64,000 nt of DNA from Krasilnikovozyma curviuscula (GCA_014825775.1 MVAQ01000015.1:1-64000); one strand, 5' to 3'. Positions 11,380 to 23,489 are shown, counted from the stretch's first letter. The notes: generated by a model not told the origin, from the letters alone. Made by a program: numbers and translations.

Positions 11380-12242
11380 ATGTCTGGTATAGAAGAAGCT
11401 GGATTCAAAGCTTCCCCAATCCTGTCCGTTCTGGCCAAAGAATTCGATAAAATGGATGAGAAGGAGAAGAAGGCTCAAATCAAAAAGGTGCTTATACTCC
11501 CCTCTTTCCCTTGAGAACCCAACAGCTTGTGCTAATGTGTGATATTGTGCATCGTTCAGACAAACGGTGTGTTCCAGGTGAGGCAATCTGTTCTACTGTA
11601 CCCCGCACTCAAGGCGTCGTTTCCCCCCCGAGTGTCTGTTACTGATTCCATCCTGTCTCTCTGATGTAGCTGAACGTCAAATCAGGCGATAAGCAGGATG
11701 CGACATGGACAATCGACTTGAAGAAGGAGGGAAAAGTCTACAAGGGTACCAAGGAGGGTTTAAAGCCCGGTGAGCATTCCGTGCTTCTTCCTCTCTGTTC
11801 ATTGCCAGACTGAAACTCTATTGATGCCCGCTATAGATGTTCAAATCAACTTGGATGATTCAGTCTTCGTTGGTCTTGCTGATGGCACCTTGAAGTAAGT
11901 TTATGATCATCTGCTTCCTGCCGTCACCGCCCTGCGGATGGAGACTGACGCCTAACTTGCCCACCTGCGTCTCAGTTCGCAAAAGGTACCCACACCCATG
12001 TTCTCTTTGAGTTTTGAAACGCTAGCTGACTGAATTTTCGGCCGTTTGATGACACCTCCTTAGATGTTCATGCAAGGCAAATTGAAGGTCAAAGTGCGTT
12101 CATCCATCCTTGCTTCGTTCAGCTTTTGTCCACTATGCACATGGCGCTGATCGCAGTGCTCTCTTTGCATCGGAAACAGGGAAATGTCATGCTTGCTACC
12201 AAGCTTGACGGCGTCCTCAAAGGGGCCAAATCCAAACTCTAA
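11380..12242 (+). CDS. SCP2 sterol-carrier domain protein, peroxisomal
   Basis: This is a small (about 128 residues) single-domain SCP2 protein, a lipid-transfer fold that binds fatty acyl-CoA or sterols, as in yeast oleate-induced POX18-type proteins. Exons are 11380-11487, 11560-11577, 11670-11769, 11837-11894, 11976-11985, 12064-12093 and 12180-12242, all with GT-AG introns and consistent phase. Exon 5 is only 10 nt (TTCGCAAAAG) and exon 2 only 18 nt. The product shows the family core: NVKSGDKQDATWTIDLKK, then VQINLDDSVFVGLADG, FMQGKLKVKGNVMLATKL. It ends in AKSKL, a canonical PTS1 peroxisomal targeting signal. The domain, length and tripeptide together make a matrix peroxisomal role likely. 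Confidence 0.9.
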
Positions 12243-12493
12243 ACGTAGTTTACTCGCCTGCATGTTTTCTTTGTGTTTCCGTGCCAAAGGTATCTGTTTG
12301 TCTGTTTCCTAAGCACTTTCAGAGGCACAGCATGAGGAGTATCCCAAATCGATACATCGACCTCGTCACCCAATCGCAGTTGAAACGCAAGTTGAGCAAA
12401 GAAAGTCACCTCAAAATCGTTACAACTACCCCCGACATTCTCCGCTTCCTGCATTATAAAGCTTTTAATTTTATGAGACAAAGTACTGATACC

Positions 12494-14612
12494 TTAAGCG
12501 CTCTGCTTAACTTCAGCAGCTCCGTTCGGGCGTCCAGCGTTTGGTTTCGAACCCCTACCTCTTCCACCGCTGGCTCCACCTCCCCTCCGCGGCTCATTCT
12601 GCCCTCTATTTTGTTGCTGTTGTGGTGAAGTTTGTTGCTGTTGTTGTGATTGGTGACCGTTGACAGACTTCGACGCTGATGTCGATGGTTGTTGTTGGTT
12701 TTGTTGTGTTTTAGGTCTGTCGGCCTTCTCCTTCCTAACCTCTACGACCACTCTACCCTCAGCACCAACTTTGATACCACCTTCGCCACCAGAAGCTACA
12801 GGCAAACTGGCCAAGATGGCCTTTCTGGCGCTACCCAAATCGGCAAACTCGACAAAGGCACAAGCCTTTTGCTTAACGAGGTCGATTTCTTTTATTTTAC
12901 CAAATCGCTCTTCGAGTGTTTTCTTCAAAAGGACGTCATTAATTTCTTTTGAAGAGGTAGCTGCTCCTGTACCGCTACCTGTTCCTGGGGACCAAGTGTT
13001 GAGCTTGACGAAACATTGAGCAGTTTGAGCATTCATGGCGGCGATGGCTTGTGGATGCGTAGGCTTGCTGGGAGCGGGAGAAGATTGTTGTGGAGGAGCA
13101 GAGGCGGCAGGAGAGGGCGGGTCTTGTTTGGCGGCTGGCGCATCTGTGATGGTGGATGAGGGTGGTTGAGAAGGAGAAGCAGCCGGTGCAGGAGCACGGC
13201 CCCAAGCACCAGTTGGAGCTTTTGAGCTGGAAGCGGCCAATGAAGCCCAACTCTTGGGAGCTGCCTGTTTAGGAGCAGCTGGCGACGATGGGGCTGCAGT
13301 CTGCTTTGGTTGAAGTTTAGCTGGAGCTGGAGATGATGACGAAGGAGCAGCAGAAACTTCAGCAGGAGTAGGTGCCGGTAAGCTGCCGTTGATCTGCGGG
13401 GCTGCTGGAGAGACAGCTGGTGTTGCCTCAGCTGGCGCAGGGGCTGGAGTAGGAGTAAGAGATGTTTCAACAACTTCTAATTCAACTGCTTTGGGGGCTG
13501 GTTCTGGTGGTGGGGGAACTGGGGAGGGTGTAGGTTCAGCGATGATTGGAGCTGGAACTGTTGGCTGAGGCTGAGGTTCAGGCTCGATGGTCTTTTCTTC
13601 GACGACTGGAGGAGCTAGAACAGGTGCCTGAGGAGGTTGTGGAGGGGGCTGAAGGGTTTGGTTAGGCTCTTCTGCAGCCGTGCTGTCATCTTGTCCAACA
13701 ACATCCTCCCCATCCTCAAAGTCGTCATCCTCCTCGACGCTCTCCTCCTTCAAGAACCTGAAAATATCGTTCAACACGAAGTACCCATTCTTTTGCTCGG
13801 CTAAGAAAAAGGTTTGAGCGAATTTCTTCCAGGGACCAGACTGATTTGACATTTCACCGATGACCTGGATCAAGATTCCATTGTTACCTGAGGACTGCGT
13901 GGGAAATCGAATCAGACAACATCCGCTACAAAGAAGGCAAAGAAAACCTCACTGACTTGAGAGTCAACGGAGTGGATGTAGACCTTGCAGTCTTTGAAGC
14001 CAATAGCAAGGATTTTGGCGTGGATTTCCTGCGCGACGACGAAGAGCGCAATAAGAAATACGACAGTAAAACGCGAAAGAATCGAGGTACGCGTCAGGAT
14101 ATCCAATCATACTAGCTAGATCATGAGGGAGAGAGAGAGGAAGCTCAGGAACATACCTGTTGACCAAAGCAAGGAACACCATCTTCACCCTCTGTTCCGT
14201 GAATGAAAGTGGAGTTCTTCATGTAGAAGCAGTGAAGTCTTTCTGGAGATTTGTTAACAAAGTTGCTAGAAAGGATAAGGCGCAAGAAATACTAGTCAGT
14301 AAGGTGGTGAGTTCTCATTCAAGCCCGTTCACAAGGGAGTCAATCTGAGAAAAAAAAAATGAGCTGAGGTGAAAAACCAGCTCAACAAGCTGCCAGCAGT
14401 GCATTACGATTCAGCACAGCTCCCGCTTAGTATTCGATCCAGCACACGCCCTAGCTATCACCAGAAATGAAGGAGAACCCGAGCTTTGGGCTTCGAAATG
14501 AAGTCTGCTAGACTTACTAATATTGAGGAACAAACTGCCATCCAACGGATTCAGCATTCTGAGCCAATTCTCTGGGGGATGGAGCAGCTGGATCTGCATT
14601 TGAAAGAGCCAT
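12494..14612 (-). CDS. G3BP/Nxt3-like NTF2 + RRM protein
   Basis: This is an RNA-binding scaffold of the G3BP family (Bre5/Nxt3 in yeasts), linked to stress granules and deubiquitinase regulation. The start at 14612 gives MALSNADPAAPSPRELAQN. An NTF2-like domain follows, in exons at about 14612-14524 (VGWQFVPQYY), 14263-14158 (NFVNKSPERLHCFYMKNS), 14032-13950 (KDCKVYIHSVDSQ) and the long last exon beginning near 13893 (NNGILIQVIGEMSN). The last exon continues into an acidic stretch, a long P/A/S-rich linker, an RRM (AQCFVKLNTWSPG ... ACAFVEFADLGSARKAI, nt about 13030-12730) and a C-terminal Gln-rich and RGG-like tail (GGGASGGRGRGSKPN). The domain order NTF2, disordered, RRM, RGG is diagnostic. 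The last exon runs in repetitive CAG/CTG-rich sequence, a possible place for length variation. Confidence 0.88.
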
Positions 14613-14824
14613 CTCTAATCAAATATGTCAAAGTTTGAACAAAACTTGAAAGTGAGGTAGAATCCCACAATTTCGACACGGAGACGCCAGAGTTGGGAAG
14701 CATTTTCGGGTTTTCTTTTGGTTTCCTTGCAAACGACATGTATGTCAATCTTGCCCTGTCTCTGCCGACTATCAAGAGACTAATTGCTATTCATTCAAAT
14801 TGGTCAACGAAGAAAAGATTGTAT

Positions 14825-16537
14825 TCAGAGCTCCTGGTGGAAGGCGCCTTTCACGTCCTCAATCACATTTTCAACTTTCGCCGTCAAGAAGCTAGAGAGG
14901 ATATTCGCCTTGATCTTGAGCTCGTCAATCTTAGTTGGAGCGAGAGATGGCGAAGAGAGGAGCTTGGCCAATCTGGAAGAAACCGAAACAAAGACGGACC
15001 GTCAGCTCTACCTCAGATGAAAGCGCGCGCTAATCGGCAACACGCGTGAGGGCAACTCACCGAGCTTGTTCTTTGAGGGCCCAAGCCTTAGTCTCGACAC
15101 CCTTATCGCTGATCTTGGCGATGATTTTAGAGTAGTAAGCGGCGCTTGGATGGCTTTGAGTACCAGACAAGATCACTTGAGCTTGTTCAATGAGCGAGTG
15201 CACGCTATCGGATGCAGAGTTGAAGAAAGATGGGACAACCTTGTTCAACGCTGGGATAATGCCGGCCTAGGCACGAAGAAGTCAAGAGTAAGCCAAAAAT
15301 CTCTCGTAAGAATTGGCTATTTAACTCTTACAAGCTCGTTGAGACCACCACCAACTTTTCTGAAAGTTCCAGTTCTCTTGTTCAAGAATTCTACAAATGC
15401 TTCTTCACTTCGAGCACCTTCGTAAGGATCTGGTTGGTAGACTTCTGGCTGCTTCTCGGTGGTGTGTGGGAAGAACTTGATCGTTGGCTGGATATGTGGA
15501 GAACGGTCAGGTCACTAAATCTAGATTTCATGATACGCTACCAAATGACAGACTGACGAAAGAAGTAATTCCATATCTGGAAGCGAGTTCTTTGTTCTCT
15601 GGAACGTCAGCGTCGTAGTTGGCGATGATGACCTGAAGTGTTTCCAACGTGAGACTTCAATTAGGGCGGTATTCTACCGGCATCGATCAACTAGACTTAC
15701 ATTCTTTTCGTTCTTGAAGTATTGAGCAACCTTTTCGAAAGTTGGCTTCAAGTTCTTACAGTGTCCACACTGATCAAGACAAATAGCAGTGCAGGTGAGC
15801 TCGGTGCTGAGTCAGGCATTAGGCAGCGCAAGAAGACAAACCCATGGAGCAGTGAAAGCGACCAAAGCAGCGTTGTCCCAAGCCAAAGCAATATCATCAA
15901 AGTTGGCACTGTTCAATTCAGTGGTAGCAGCTGGAGGTGGGGGCTTGATTCTCGACTTCAAACCAGTCTTTTCGGTAATGAAAGCAGCCAAGGCGTCGAG
16001 ATCTCTACCAGACTGGTAGTCTTCTGGAGCAGCACCATTTCCTGGGAACCACTTGAGAGTCGGATATCCCTTGATGCCGTATTTCTGACCTAATGACTTT
16101 CCTTCGCCATCAGCATCAACGCTGGCAATGACTACCTTTTGTCCGACAAAGGCATCCGCCAGATTGGCGTAGTGAGGAGCGAGAGTCTTGCAGTGCCCAC
16201 ACCTATATACCATGAGTAGAATCAGTTAGCTTCGAATGTCAGATGATTAATAAGTCGCGATGCCTGTGGAGTTGGATTTTTTTGTCGGATCCAACGCCAA
16301 CACAAAAGACTGACCATGGTGCAAAGAACTCTACCAGGGCAGGTTTACCTAAGAACACCGCTCACACAGCGTGAGAACGGAAAACGAGAATGTCGAAGAG
16401 GATAATTCTAACTTACCAGCATCGACGTACTGATCCCAATTTTTATCAGTGAGCTCAACGACAGCTGAAGCTGCTACACTGGACACCAGCAGCAAAGGAA
16501 GCAGAAGGAAAGACGACAGCACTGAGAAGGACTTCAT
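14825..16537 (-). CDS. Protein disulfide isomerase, ERp38/P5-type
   Basis: This is an ER oxidoreductase that forms and isomerises disulfides in secretory proteins. The start at 16537 gives a signal peptide (MKSFSVLSSFLLLPLLLVSS...). A first thioredoxin domain follows, with CGHC (PLVEFFAPW-like context near 16340, CGHCKTLAPHYANLAD near 16200). The second thioredoxin domain has FTAPW near 15850 joined to CGHCKNLKPTFEKVAQYF near 15760. The C-terminal helical domain (NKVVPSFFNSASDSVHSLI ... LTAKVENVIEDVKGAF) is typical of the ERp29-like tail in fungal ERp38 proteins. The protein ends HQEL, a variant of the usual HDEL retrieval signal. Several introns of about 50-70 nt are present. The gene starts 282 nt from the 3' end of the next minus-strand gene and ends 213 nt from the G3BP start. 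Confidence 0.9.
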
Positions 16538-16818
16538 CTTTGGAACAAATTATTGAGAAGTTGGAAGACAGCGCTGTCCCAATGCGATAACCCGTTTTGA
16601 GTTTCGATGAGCTGGCGCGACTGGCTGAATTCGGTGATGACAAATCGGTTGCCTTTTCTTTCCTATTTTGAACTTAACAAGAAACTTTACCCATGTCCTT
16701 TATATCAAGGTTAGAACTATAAAGAGTATTGTAAGGCAAAATGAGAATGTCACTAGCCCTTTGCCGAAACGGGTAAACAAGAATGTAATGCAAGTTATGC
16801 CTGAAAGCGCACGTCCTC

Positions 16819-19744
16819 CTATCTCCTTCTTGTCGGTCCTCCAATCATCGTGGCAAAGGAAGAAGACATTCCGTCCGGCAAAGTTGTCTGGATCTTCCGA
16901 GCTGATATCATTCCATTGACGTTGCCCGATTCCTCAAAACTGCGACTGGATGCCTCAACTGTGTTCTTGGTTTTCGGGCCTTCCTGACGGATCGTTCCTT
17001 CATCCCTGGGGCTTCCGTATTCAATGTCCTCATCTTCTCGAATGAGTCCCTTCTGATTAATAGGAGGAGGGATTGGTTTGGGTTGCAAGATACGGCGATC
17101 GGGAGTTGAAGCAGACATTGATTGAGAAATCCTGTCCGTTGCGACAGAGAGAGGAAGCTTCGGCGTGTTTGTGGGAGAAGTAGTTTCTTCTTGTTGCTGA
17201 TGCTAAAAGCAGAGGAAATGAGCGCAGGTTCGGATTTCTTACCCAACGGGGATCGCTGGATAAGGCGAGGATTCTTACTATGTAATCACGGTCACTCCTG
17301 ACTCTGATATTCTGGTCGTTAGATATTTGTTCCTTCTGCTCTCGTGTTGGAATATCGAATGAATGTCGACCATGAGAAGGTTCCTTGCGATGAAGGTGGT
17401 GAACAACATACTCAGCACCATAGTTTCCATAAGTTCCTTGGGACGAGGACGGCCTTCTTCGACCACCAGATGGTTGTTTCTCTCTTTGTCTTGACGTAAG
17501 TACATCATCATCATGCCCATGGGATGATTCAAAGTGTTGCGAGAGCACGGAGACACTCCTAGTCAAGCCGATATTGACTTCAGTTCGAAAGTGAGGGCTG
17601 TAAGGGCTTTTATCCTACAAAGATACATAAGAGTAACCATCAGCAATTAGTTGAGAGAAGTATGTTGTGAATATGTTGTGAAGCCTCACGAGCTCCCTTT
17701 CATCAGAAAACTGTCGTGCTCTCTCCTTCACATTTCCTTTTTCTCTTATTGGCCTACCATTTTCCAAAGCTCTAGGTCTACCAGGCGTAGAAATGTTACT
17801 CTTCAAGCTATTTTCGACGTTGGCGAAAGAAATAGCAGGCTTTGCAGATCTGACAGCTGGCGGCGCAACCGGTGCTCGTGAAGGAAAGTGTTCCAAGAAT
17901 CCAGAATCAGGCGTCCTTACAGCTGCATTGGGATTCAAAGTGGTTTGAGAGCGCTCGTAGAGACCGGGGCGTTTGGGGAATGGAAGACTGCCCGTGTCTC
18001 GGGCGTGATTGGTTTGGTGGTGATGAGGTTCGAACTTTTCGTCGGTGTTGCGTCTGGTTGGAATTGGTCTGCTGATACCGATAGGATGAGGCAGCTGATT
18101 GATGGATTGCTGTTGAGTAGTGCCGTTAAGAGTGGCTTCATCTGATGATGACTTAGAAGGCGCGAATGATAAATGAGAGCTTAAAGTGGGAGAGGCGCTG
18201 CTTGACTGGTATGTTGACCGTTGTTGCTGTTGATCTCCTCCCAGTTTTAGTCCTAGACCAATCGGTGTCGGTCTCTCACTAGCATATGATGGTAGTCCGA
18301 ACTTGCCCAAAGAGAATCTCTTGTTGTTGATAGACGCATCTGGTGGATCAACGATGGTGGTGGCATTCGGCGATAGGGATGATTGGACTTTACTGGTTGA
18401 TCCAACAGTTGTCATTCTATATTTCCCTTCAATCATGTTACCGTGGACCAACTCGTCAAATGATGAGGCTGGTCTCCATCCTGAGTCGATGAGGCAGCGC
18501 CAATGATTGATTTCGCCGACAACCCCTGAGATGCTTCTGAAGCAAGAAGACATATAGCCGAACTGAGAATCAGCAACTCGTGTAATAATTCCTGATAGTG
18601 ACATGAAGATGGTAGAGTGAGAGTCGCCAATATATGCGAGGTGCCCACTGATTGAAAGGTAAGAGATTAGAGTCAGCATCAATATCGGAAGAAACCAAAT
18701 ACGATTGAACCGGACTGACTTTCTGGCTGTTTTGATTTCCGAAGTGAGCTTTGTAATTTCCAGCACGTGCTCCTCATGCTGAGAGCTGATGGAAATAGGA
18801 AGTTTGCCTTTCTTTGTTTTTACCTGCAATTCCTGAATACCCTTAGTGACGCGCTTCAGTCGCAGGTCTCTAGAGTCATTGTAGGTGTCATAGTTCGTCT
18901 CCGAGGTCTAGAAGTTAAAAATGCAATTATTGTTTACCTCTGTGTTTTCAGCGATGCAGAGTGACCACTGACCTTCAACTTTTTGGAATACTGTGCCAGA
19001 CTGTTGGTTATCAGCACTATCTCTTTCTCCATTGAGTTCGCATGCTTTGAAGTCTGAGTGCGAAGGGCTTCGAATCTACATCAAATTATAACAAGAAGAA
19101 GCATTAGTAATAAATTAGATTGGGGCAGCGCAAAATGGAAAGTACAATGCGGCAGAAGAAGCAAGACCATTCTCTGATTTCGTTTTCAAACTATCAGTGC
19201 GTTACTGAATTTTAATATTCTAGACACAGCCTACTCACGAACCACCCCACCAGCTCCGGGAAAGGAAGAGACCAAGGTCAAATGTTTAGAAAGCTTCTTC
19301 TGAATCAAAGCCAAAGCCGACGTAACACTGTGCAATTCTGACATCAGGCCAGGCAATACTGTGAACCATAAATACGTGAGTACTTCAGTCAAAATTGAAT
19401 CCACAAGATAACTTACCCTCAAAAGCGTCGATCTGCCGATGAAGCTCCTCTCTTTCCAGCAGCATAAATCCACTCGCTCTCGGATCGAACTTCGGTGGTG
19501 GAACATGGGGATTAGGATTAACTTCTGACTTGGCGCCATTACCCAAAGAGAAGAATCCAGTAGCTCCACCGTTCGTTACCTGCGGAGGTATAGGAGATGG
19601 AGGGTTGGCAGCTGCAATCTGATGGAAGTTTTGGTAGGTTGAAGAGTCTATGGGTGATAGGAGGGTTCCTTCTGTCAAATCCTTAGGGTACTGAAATAAA
19701 TTAGAGGGGATTTGAAGTGGAATTGGACGAGGAAGGGTGGCCAT
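16819..19744 (-). CDS. Coiled-coil single-pass membrane protein, function unknown
   Basis: This appears to be one long multi-exon gene (roughly 750 residues) of no family I recognise. The start at 19744 gives MATLPRPIPLQIPSNLFQYP. A P/N-rich segment and helical heptad-like stretches follow (LLEREELHRQIDAFE; MSELHSVTSALALIQKKLSK near 19350; EALRTQTSKHANSMEKEIVL near 19050; EITKLTSEIKTARKSVR near 18750). A clear transmembrane segment follows (IWFLPILMLTLISYLSISG near 18690). The remaining part is long, Ser/Pro/Gln-rich and likely disordered. Checked joins: RQFSDEREL at 17700 to DKSPYSPHFRTEVN at 17604, and SDRDYI at 17280 to HQQQEETTSPTNTP at about 17210; both keep phase. The stop is at 16819 after GGPTRRR. 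The layout (coiled coil, one membrane pass, long tail) would fit an organelle- or nuclear-envelope tether, but that is a guess. It could be two genes if the join near 18830 is wrong. Confidence 0.6.
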
Positions 19745-20085
19745 GGTTCCAACCTGCGGGGTTGTTGAGGTGAAACGCTCTGGGGTAAAACTGAGCTCGA
19801 AGGGAAATGTTCGAATGAGCGTGACGTTTCTGTTGGAGTCCAGAAGAAATATGTTTTGCAGAGTCAGAGATAACGAAAAAGACTGGAAAGGATGAGGTTA
19901 GGAACAAATCCGCTTCAGTCTTCGAAAGGGGTCAGCCGCCGCGACAGGAGGCAAACAAAGAATAAAGGCGTCGTCAAACCCCCTATCTTGCTATGTGATG
20001 ATAATAGGAGACTCCCAAATAGTATAAAGAAATGACTTCAAGATCCTAATGCAGGGACCAATCGCGTTCCATAGCATCACATGCG

Positions 20086-21899
20086 TCAGTGTCTAAACTG
20101 AGAAACCACTTGTCAGCGGGGCCATTTTCGCAAGCGAAGCAGTTCGCTCACTCACATTACTGGACCAATTGCCGTGTCAAACGAATATCGGCCAGCTTCC
20201 ATTCTTACCCCCAACACGAACCTGCCACTCGGCTGCAACTACAACGTCGCTGCTTTCTTTCTCAGCACTATAACTCAAGTCATTCTCATCCTCACTCGCT
20301 CCCCGACCAACTCCATCTTCCGAACCCTCGTCCAGCTTGATTCGTTTCCTCGAAGCGGAAGACGCAGCCCTTCCTTTCGTCTTGCCCTTTGCTTCCTCCT
20401 TTGCTGACAGCGCGACCTGCTTCGATTTCTGTTTCTGTTGCTGTTGTTGCTTCTGCTGCTGACGCCAGTTGACTTGTTCCCCTGTGACCTTGAGTTTACA
20501 GACATCGCATTCGAACATTCGTGTCGGTGCCGTCTTGCGAATTGCGCGTGATTGTTTCTTTGATGCGTTGGTGGTTGGTGGAGCAGCCATTTTATTTAGA
20601 CATGAGAGATCTGTTCGTAGAGGATGTCATCAATACACAAGACAGACAAAACGAGACTGTAGGACATACGATAAATGTGGCCGCACTTCAGAGCATGAAT
20701 CTTGTCTGTCGCCGAGATCAACAATGGTTTCGAGCAATGCGAACAAGCCAACGTCAATCCTAGACTTTTCGCCTTTCGCTTCCCTCTCTTCCTCTTTCCC
20801 AGTGTCGCACTACCACCCTCGTCTTCATCGTCACTGAGCAGATCGACCTGCTCCAGTTCAAAGTTCCTCGTGAACCCTTTCCTTAGCGTCTTGGGATCTT
20901 CCTCCATAAATTCACCCACACGGTTCCTCCACGCTCTCTCGTGTGGGTCCAAGACTTCTTCAAAGTGCTGCTGGCGAAGCTGCGCATGGATCGCGTCGGC
21001 TTCAGCAGCAGCAAACGCAGCTTCATCCACCCACCCGTTTTGGATACCCATCGCGAAGGCAAAATCCTCCGCAATCCGCTGCTGTTGATGTCGTTGTCGC
21101 TGGTGCTCTTCTTGGTCGCGATCATGAGCGGCGTTGGATCGAGCTCTTCTTTGGACATTGGCTATTCGAGAACTGGGTGCTAATCCGCCATGGTTCGACG
21201 GACCGGCAATAGGTTGGTAGTCTTCATCCTCTGAACTATCGCCAGATGAAATTGAGATTGAGTCGTTGATGGTTGCTGCGTTGGATGCTCCACCATTGCG
21301 AGTGGATATTGTACCAGCACCAATCGGTCGACGGTAAGCGCCACTACCAGAGGCTGATGAGGCTGATGCTGAAGTCGATGCTTCTGGTGGTTCTGACAAT
21401 GTCGAATTTCCAACAAGGAATGGTCGAGTGAGAGAATTAATCAAACCCAAGATCCTGGAACCGCCCGGTGCGACACCTCCACCGGGTCCTAATGCTGATA
21501 CTGATGTTCCTACCGCTCTGCTTGGACCAGGAACAGGATGAGTTTCTTCTTCACCATATCCAACTGGCTGAGGGGATTGGTGGATCCGACGCCCTCTGCT
21601 CCAATCTGTCGAAACAGGACTCCACCAAATGAGCAACGGGTAGCGCGACAACAAGAGAACGACGACGTACTTCGATCCGGTAAATCTCTGCCTGTTGCTC
21701 TTCTATTTGTAGGTATACCACCCACATACACGATATCATCTGAGGATAATCGATGCAGCGGCTCCCTAGGAACAAACTCGTCGACGTCAATGACTTCTTG
21801 GTCCGCTGCTAGGCTGGGCCTGGTGCTGCTTCTGCTGCCACTGGCTTCAGCGGCAGGAGTATCTACAGCATCAGTAGCGTTGTCATTGGTCGACTCCAT
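20086..21899 (-). CDS. RING-finger protein with SIM-like motifs, possible STUbL
   Basis: This is a probable E3 ubiquitin ligase. The start at 21899 gives MESTNDNATDAVDTPAAEAS. Hydrophobic-plus-acidic stretches resembling SUMO-interaction motifs follow: EVIDVDEF, DDIVYVGG and SISISSGDSSEDED. The first intron (about 21686-21604) joins DLPDR to WSRGRRIHQSP in phase. After a low-complexity region come acidic and basic runs (LLSDDEDEGG, KRKRGKRKAK). The RING-like ligands are CSHC (about 20730), LKCGHIY, then across an intron (about 20670-20612) HLSCLNKM, and ECDVCKLKV near 20500. All eight metal ligands are present, but about 30 residues separate the sixth from the seventh, which is longer than usual. 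A Gln-rich tract (about 20415-20470) and an acidic tail follow; a last intron is inferred, ending VVSQFRH at 20086. The STUbL role is inference from motif layout. Confidence 0.68.
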
Positions 21900-23489
21900 C
21901 CCGAAGAAGGAGAGCGAGTCGTGGTTCGACGTGTCCCTGGGATCGATTGAAATCAGGAGGCCGCTGCTCAGCGAAACGAAACACGGAGTTTGAAGTCGTT
22001 GTGGCAACACCCTCAAAAAGCATGATAATTTTGCAGCTGCTTTGCGGTCTGAACCACATCCATCTCATCCAACTTACTGATTCACACTTGGTTAGTATTC
22101 CTTCTTCTCATCCACCTTCCATTTTGAATAAGCCCTCTATCTCATTCAATAATCGGAGAGGGATGTCCACCCCCTCCCTCCCAACGTGATGACTTCAACT
22201 TTTATTCTCTCCCCGTCTTATCGACCATGAAGAGACGACAGAGCAGTGGACGGTTCGCACCGTTCCACGCAACCTCTACCCTTGTCAAAGAGGGTAGAAC
22301 TTTTTTTGGGGCTTGCCAGCCTCGCTTCGTCTGATTTCCATCGAACCTCCCTTCAAATTTTCCCCTTTGTTTTTTTCATGGCTCCTTTTAATGAACATCT
22401 TGACTAACTATAACATTATCTTTTCCTTTTTCATGCTGTACTAATGGGTTATTTGGGGGCAATAAAGATCTGTTCTCTTTGTTTGTCTAGTCTAGTATAA
22501 ATTTTTCTCATCTACAACGTCATCTATCTGGCTTATCAACTTTCAACTTTGTGAGTATGATATTCTATTCCGTTTCTTGTTTCTTTCCTATCGGCGACAA
22601 CAACGCCATGCTTGCAAAGATGACAACCCTTGGTCACCACCAAAAACTTCGCAGTTTCCTCCCTACAATCCTCCTCTGGAGTCTCCCTTCATTGGGAGCT
22701 ACCTCGTTTCCTCATCTGCTTATTCTCCCCTGCCATAGTTGCCGATCTTTGAGATGTTGATTCGAACCTACGTTCTCGGATCGTGCGATTTGGGTTGATG
22801 GATATTTGGTTTGAGTTGAGATTTGGTAGGAATGGATGAGGGTTTAATATATCTTCCTTGGATGTCTGAGCTTCTATTCTTTATTATTCCATTCGAATTT
22901 CTCTTTTTTGCGATTCCGGTGTCGGCGAGTTTGTGAAATTTTTTGCTAACGCTCGGTTCTTCAAGTGCTTCAGTCATTTTTTGTCGCCGGCTTCAATCAA
23001 CAACTTCGCTAAAGGTGAGTCTTTGTGCCTCAAAATTCTCTTTTCTATTCCATTCTTTCAACTATGACGACAATATACCAAAATATGCAATAGGAAGTGC
23101 CGAATGAGGGGCGTCGACATCTCCAAAAAAGTGTCAGCGCTTCACAGATTATATTGTGTTCTCTGATACTCTCTTCTATTCTCTTTCTCGTTTTTTGTTA
23201 TGTCGTCATTCATTGCTGAGCAGCTCGGAGGCTGACATCGTTTTTTTTTTCTCGTTGTCAGTGACTGTATTGTTTTCCTGTAAGAACTTATCTGATATTG
23301 ATGCATCATGTTTGTGCTGCTCTGTCTGGAAAATTTGCAAGTGCATCTTGTAAATCGCAAACTGGCCCCGATATGCAAGGTCGTCAGGGACAATCGTCGA
23401 TTTGAAAACATCGAAAACACTAGGAGGAGTTTTAACTGTTCTGCTTAAAAGTTTTAACTATAATTGTGACTATCTAAGCCCTCAGAACG
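21900..23489. other. Long gene-poor stretch
   Basis: About 1.6 kb with no supported protein gene. It is T- and pyrimidine-rich and contains only short frames. The one structured element I noticed is a pair of hairpins followed by seven Ts at 22250-22307. The sequence may be the promoter/5' leader of the RING gene on the left plus unannotated non-coding transcript space. Confidence 0.45.
22250..22307 (+). ncRNA. Possible structured RNA end: two hairpins and oligo-T
   Basis: ACGGT-TCGC-ACCGT at 22250-22263 can form a short hairpin. TCTACCC (22275-22281) pairs with GGGTAGA (22292-22298), and a run of seven Ts follows at 22301-22307, as at an RNA polymerase III terminator. GGTTCGCACC resembles a B-box but lacks the conserved A of a tRNA T-loop. 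The element may be chance. Confidence 0.2.

Noticed and set aside
13033..13473. 146-codon frame inside the G3BP-like gene
   Set aside because: A leucine/proline-rich shadow of the repetitive P/A-rich linker in another frame.
22248..22268. GGTTCGCACC as a tRNA T-loop/B-box
   Set aside because: The conserved A of the T-loop is missing and no acceptor stem or A-box could be found around it.
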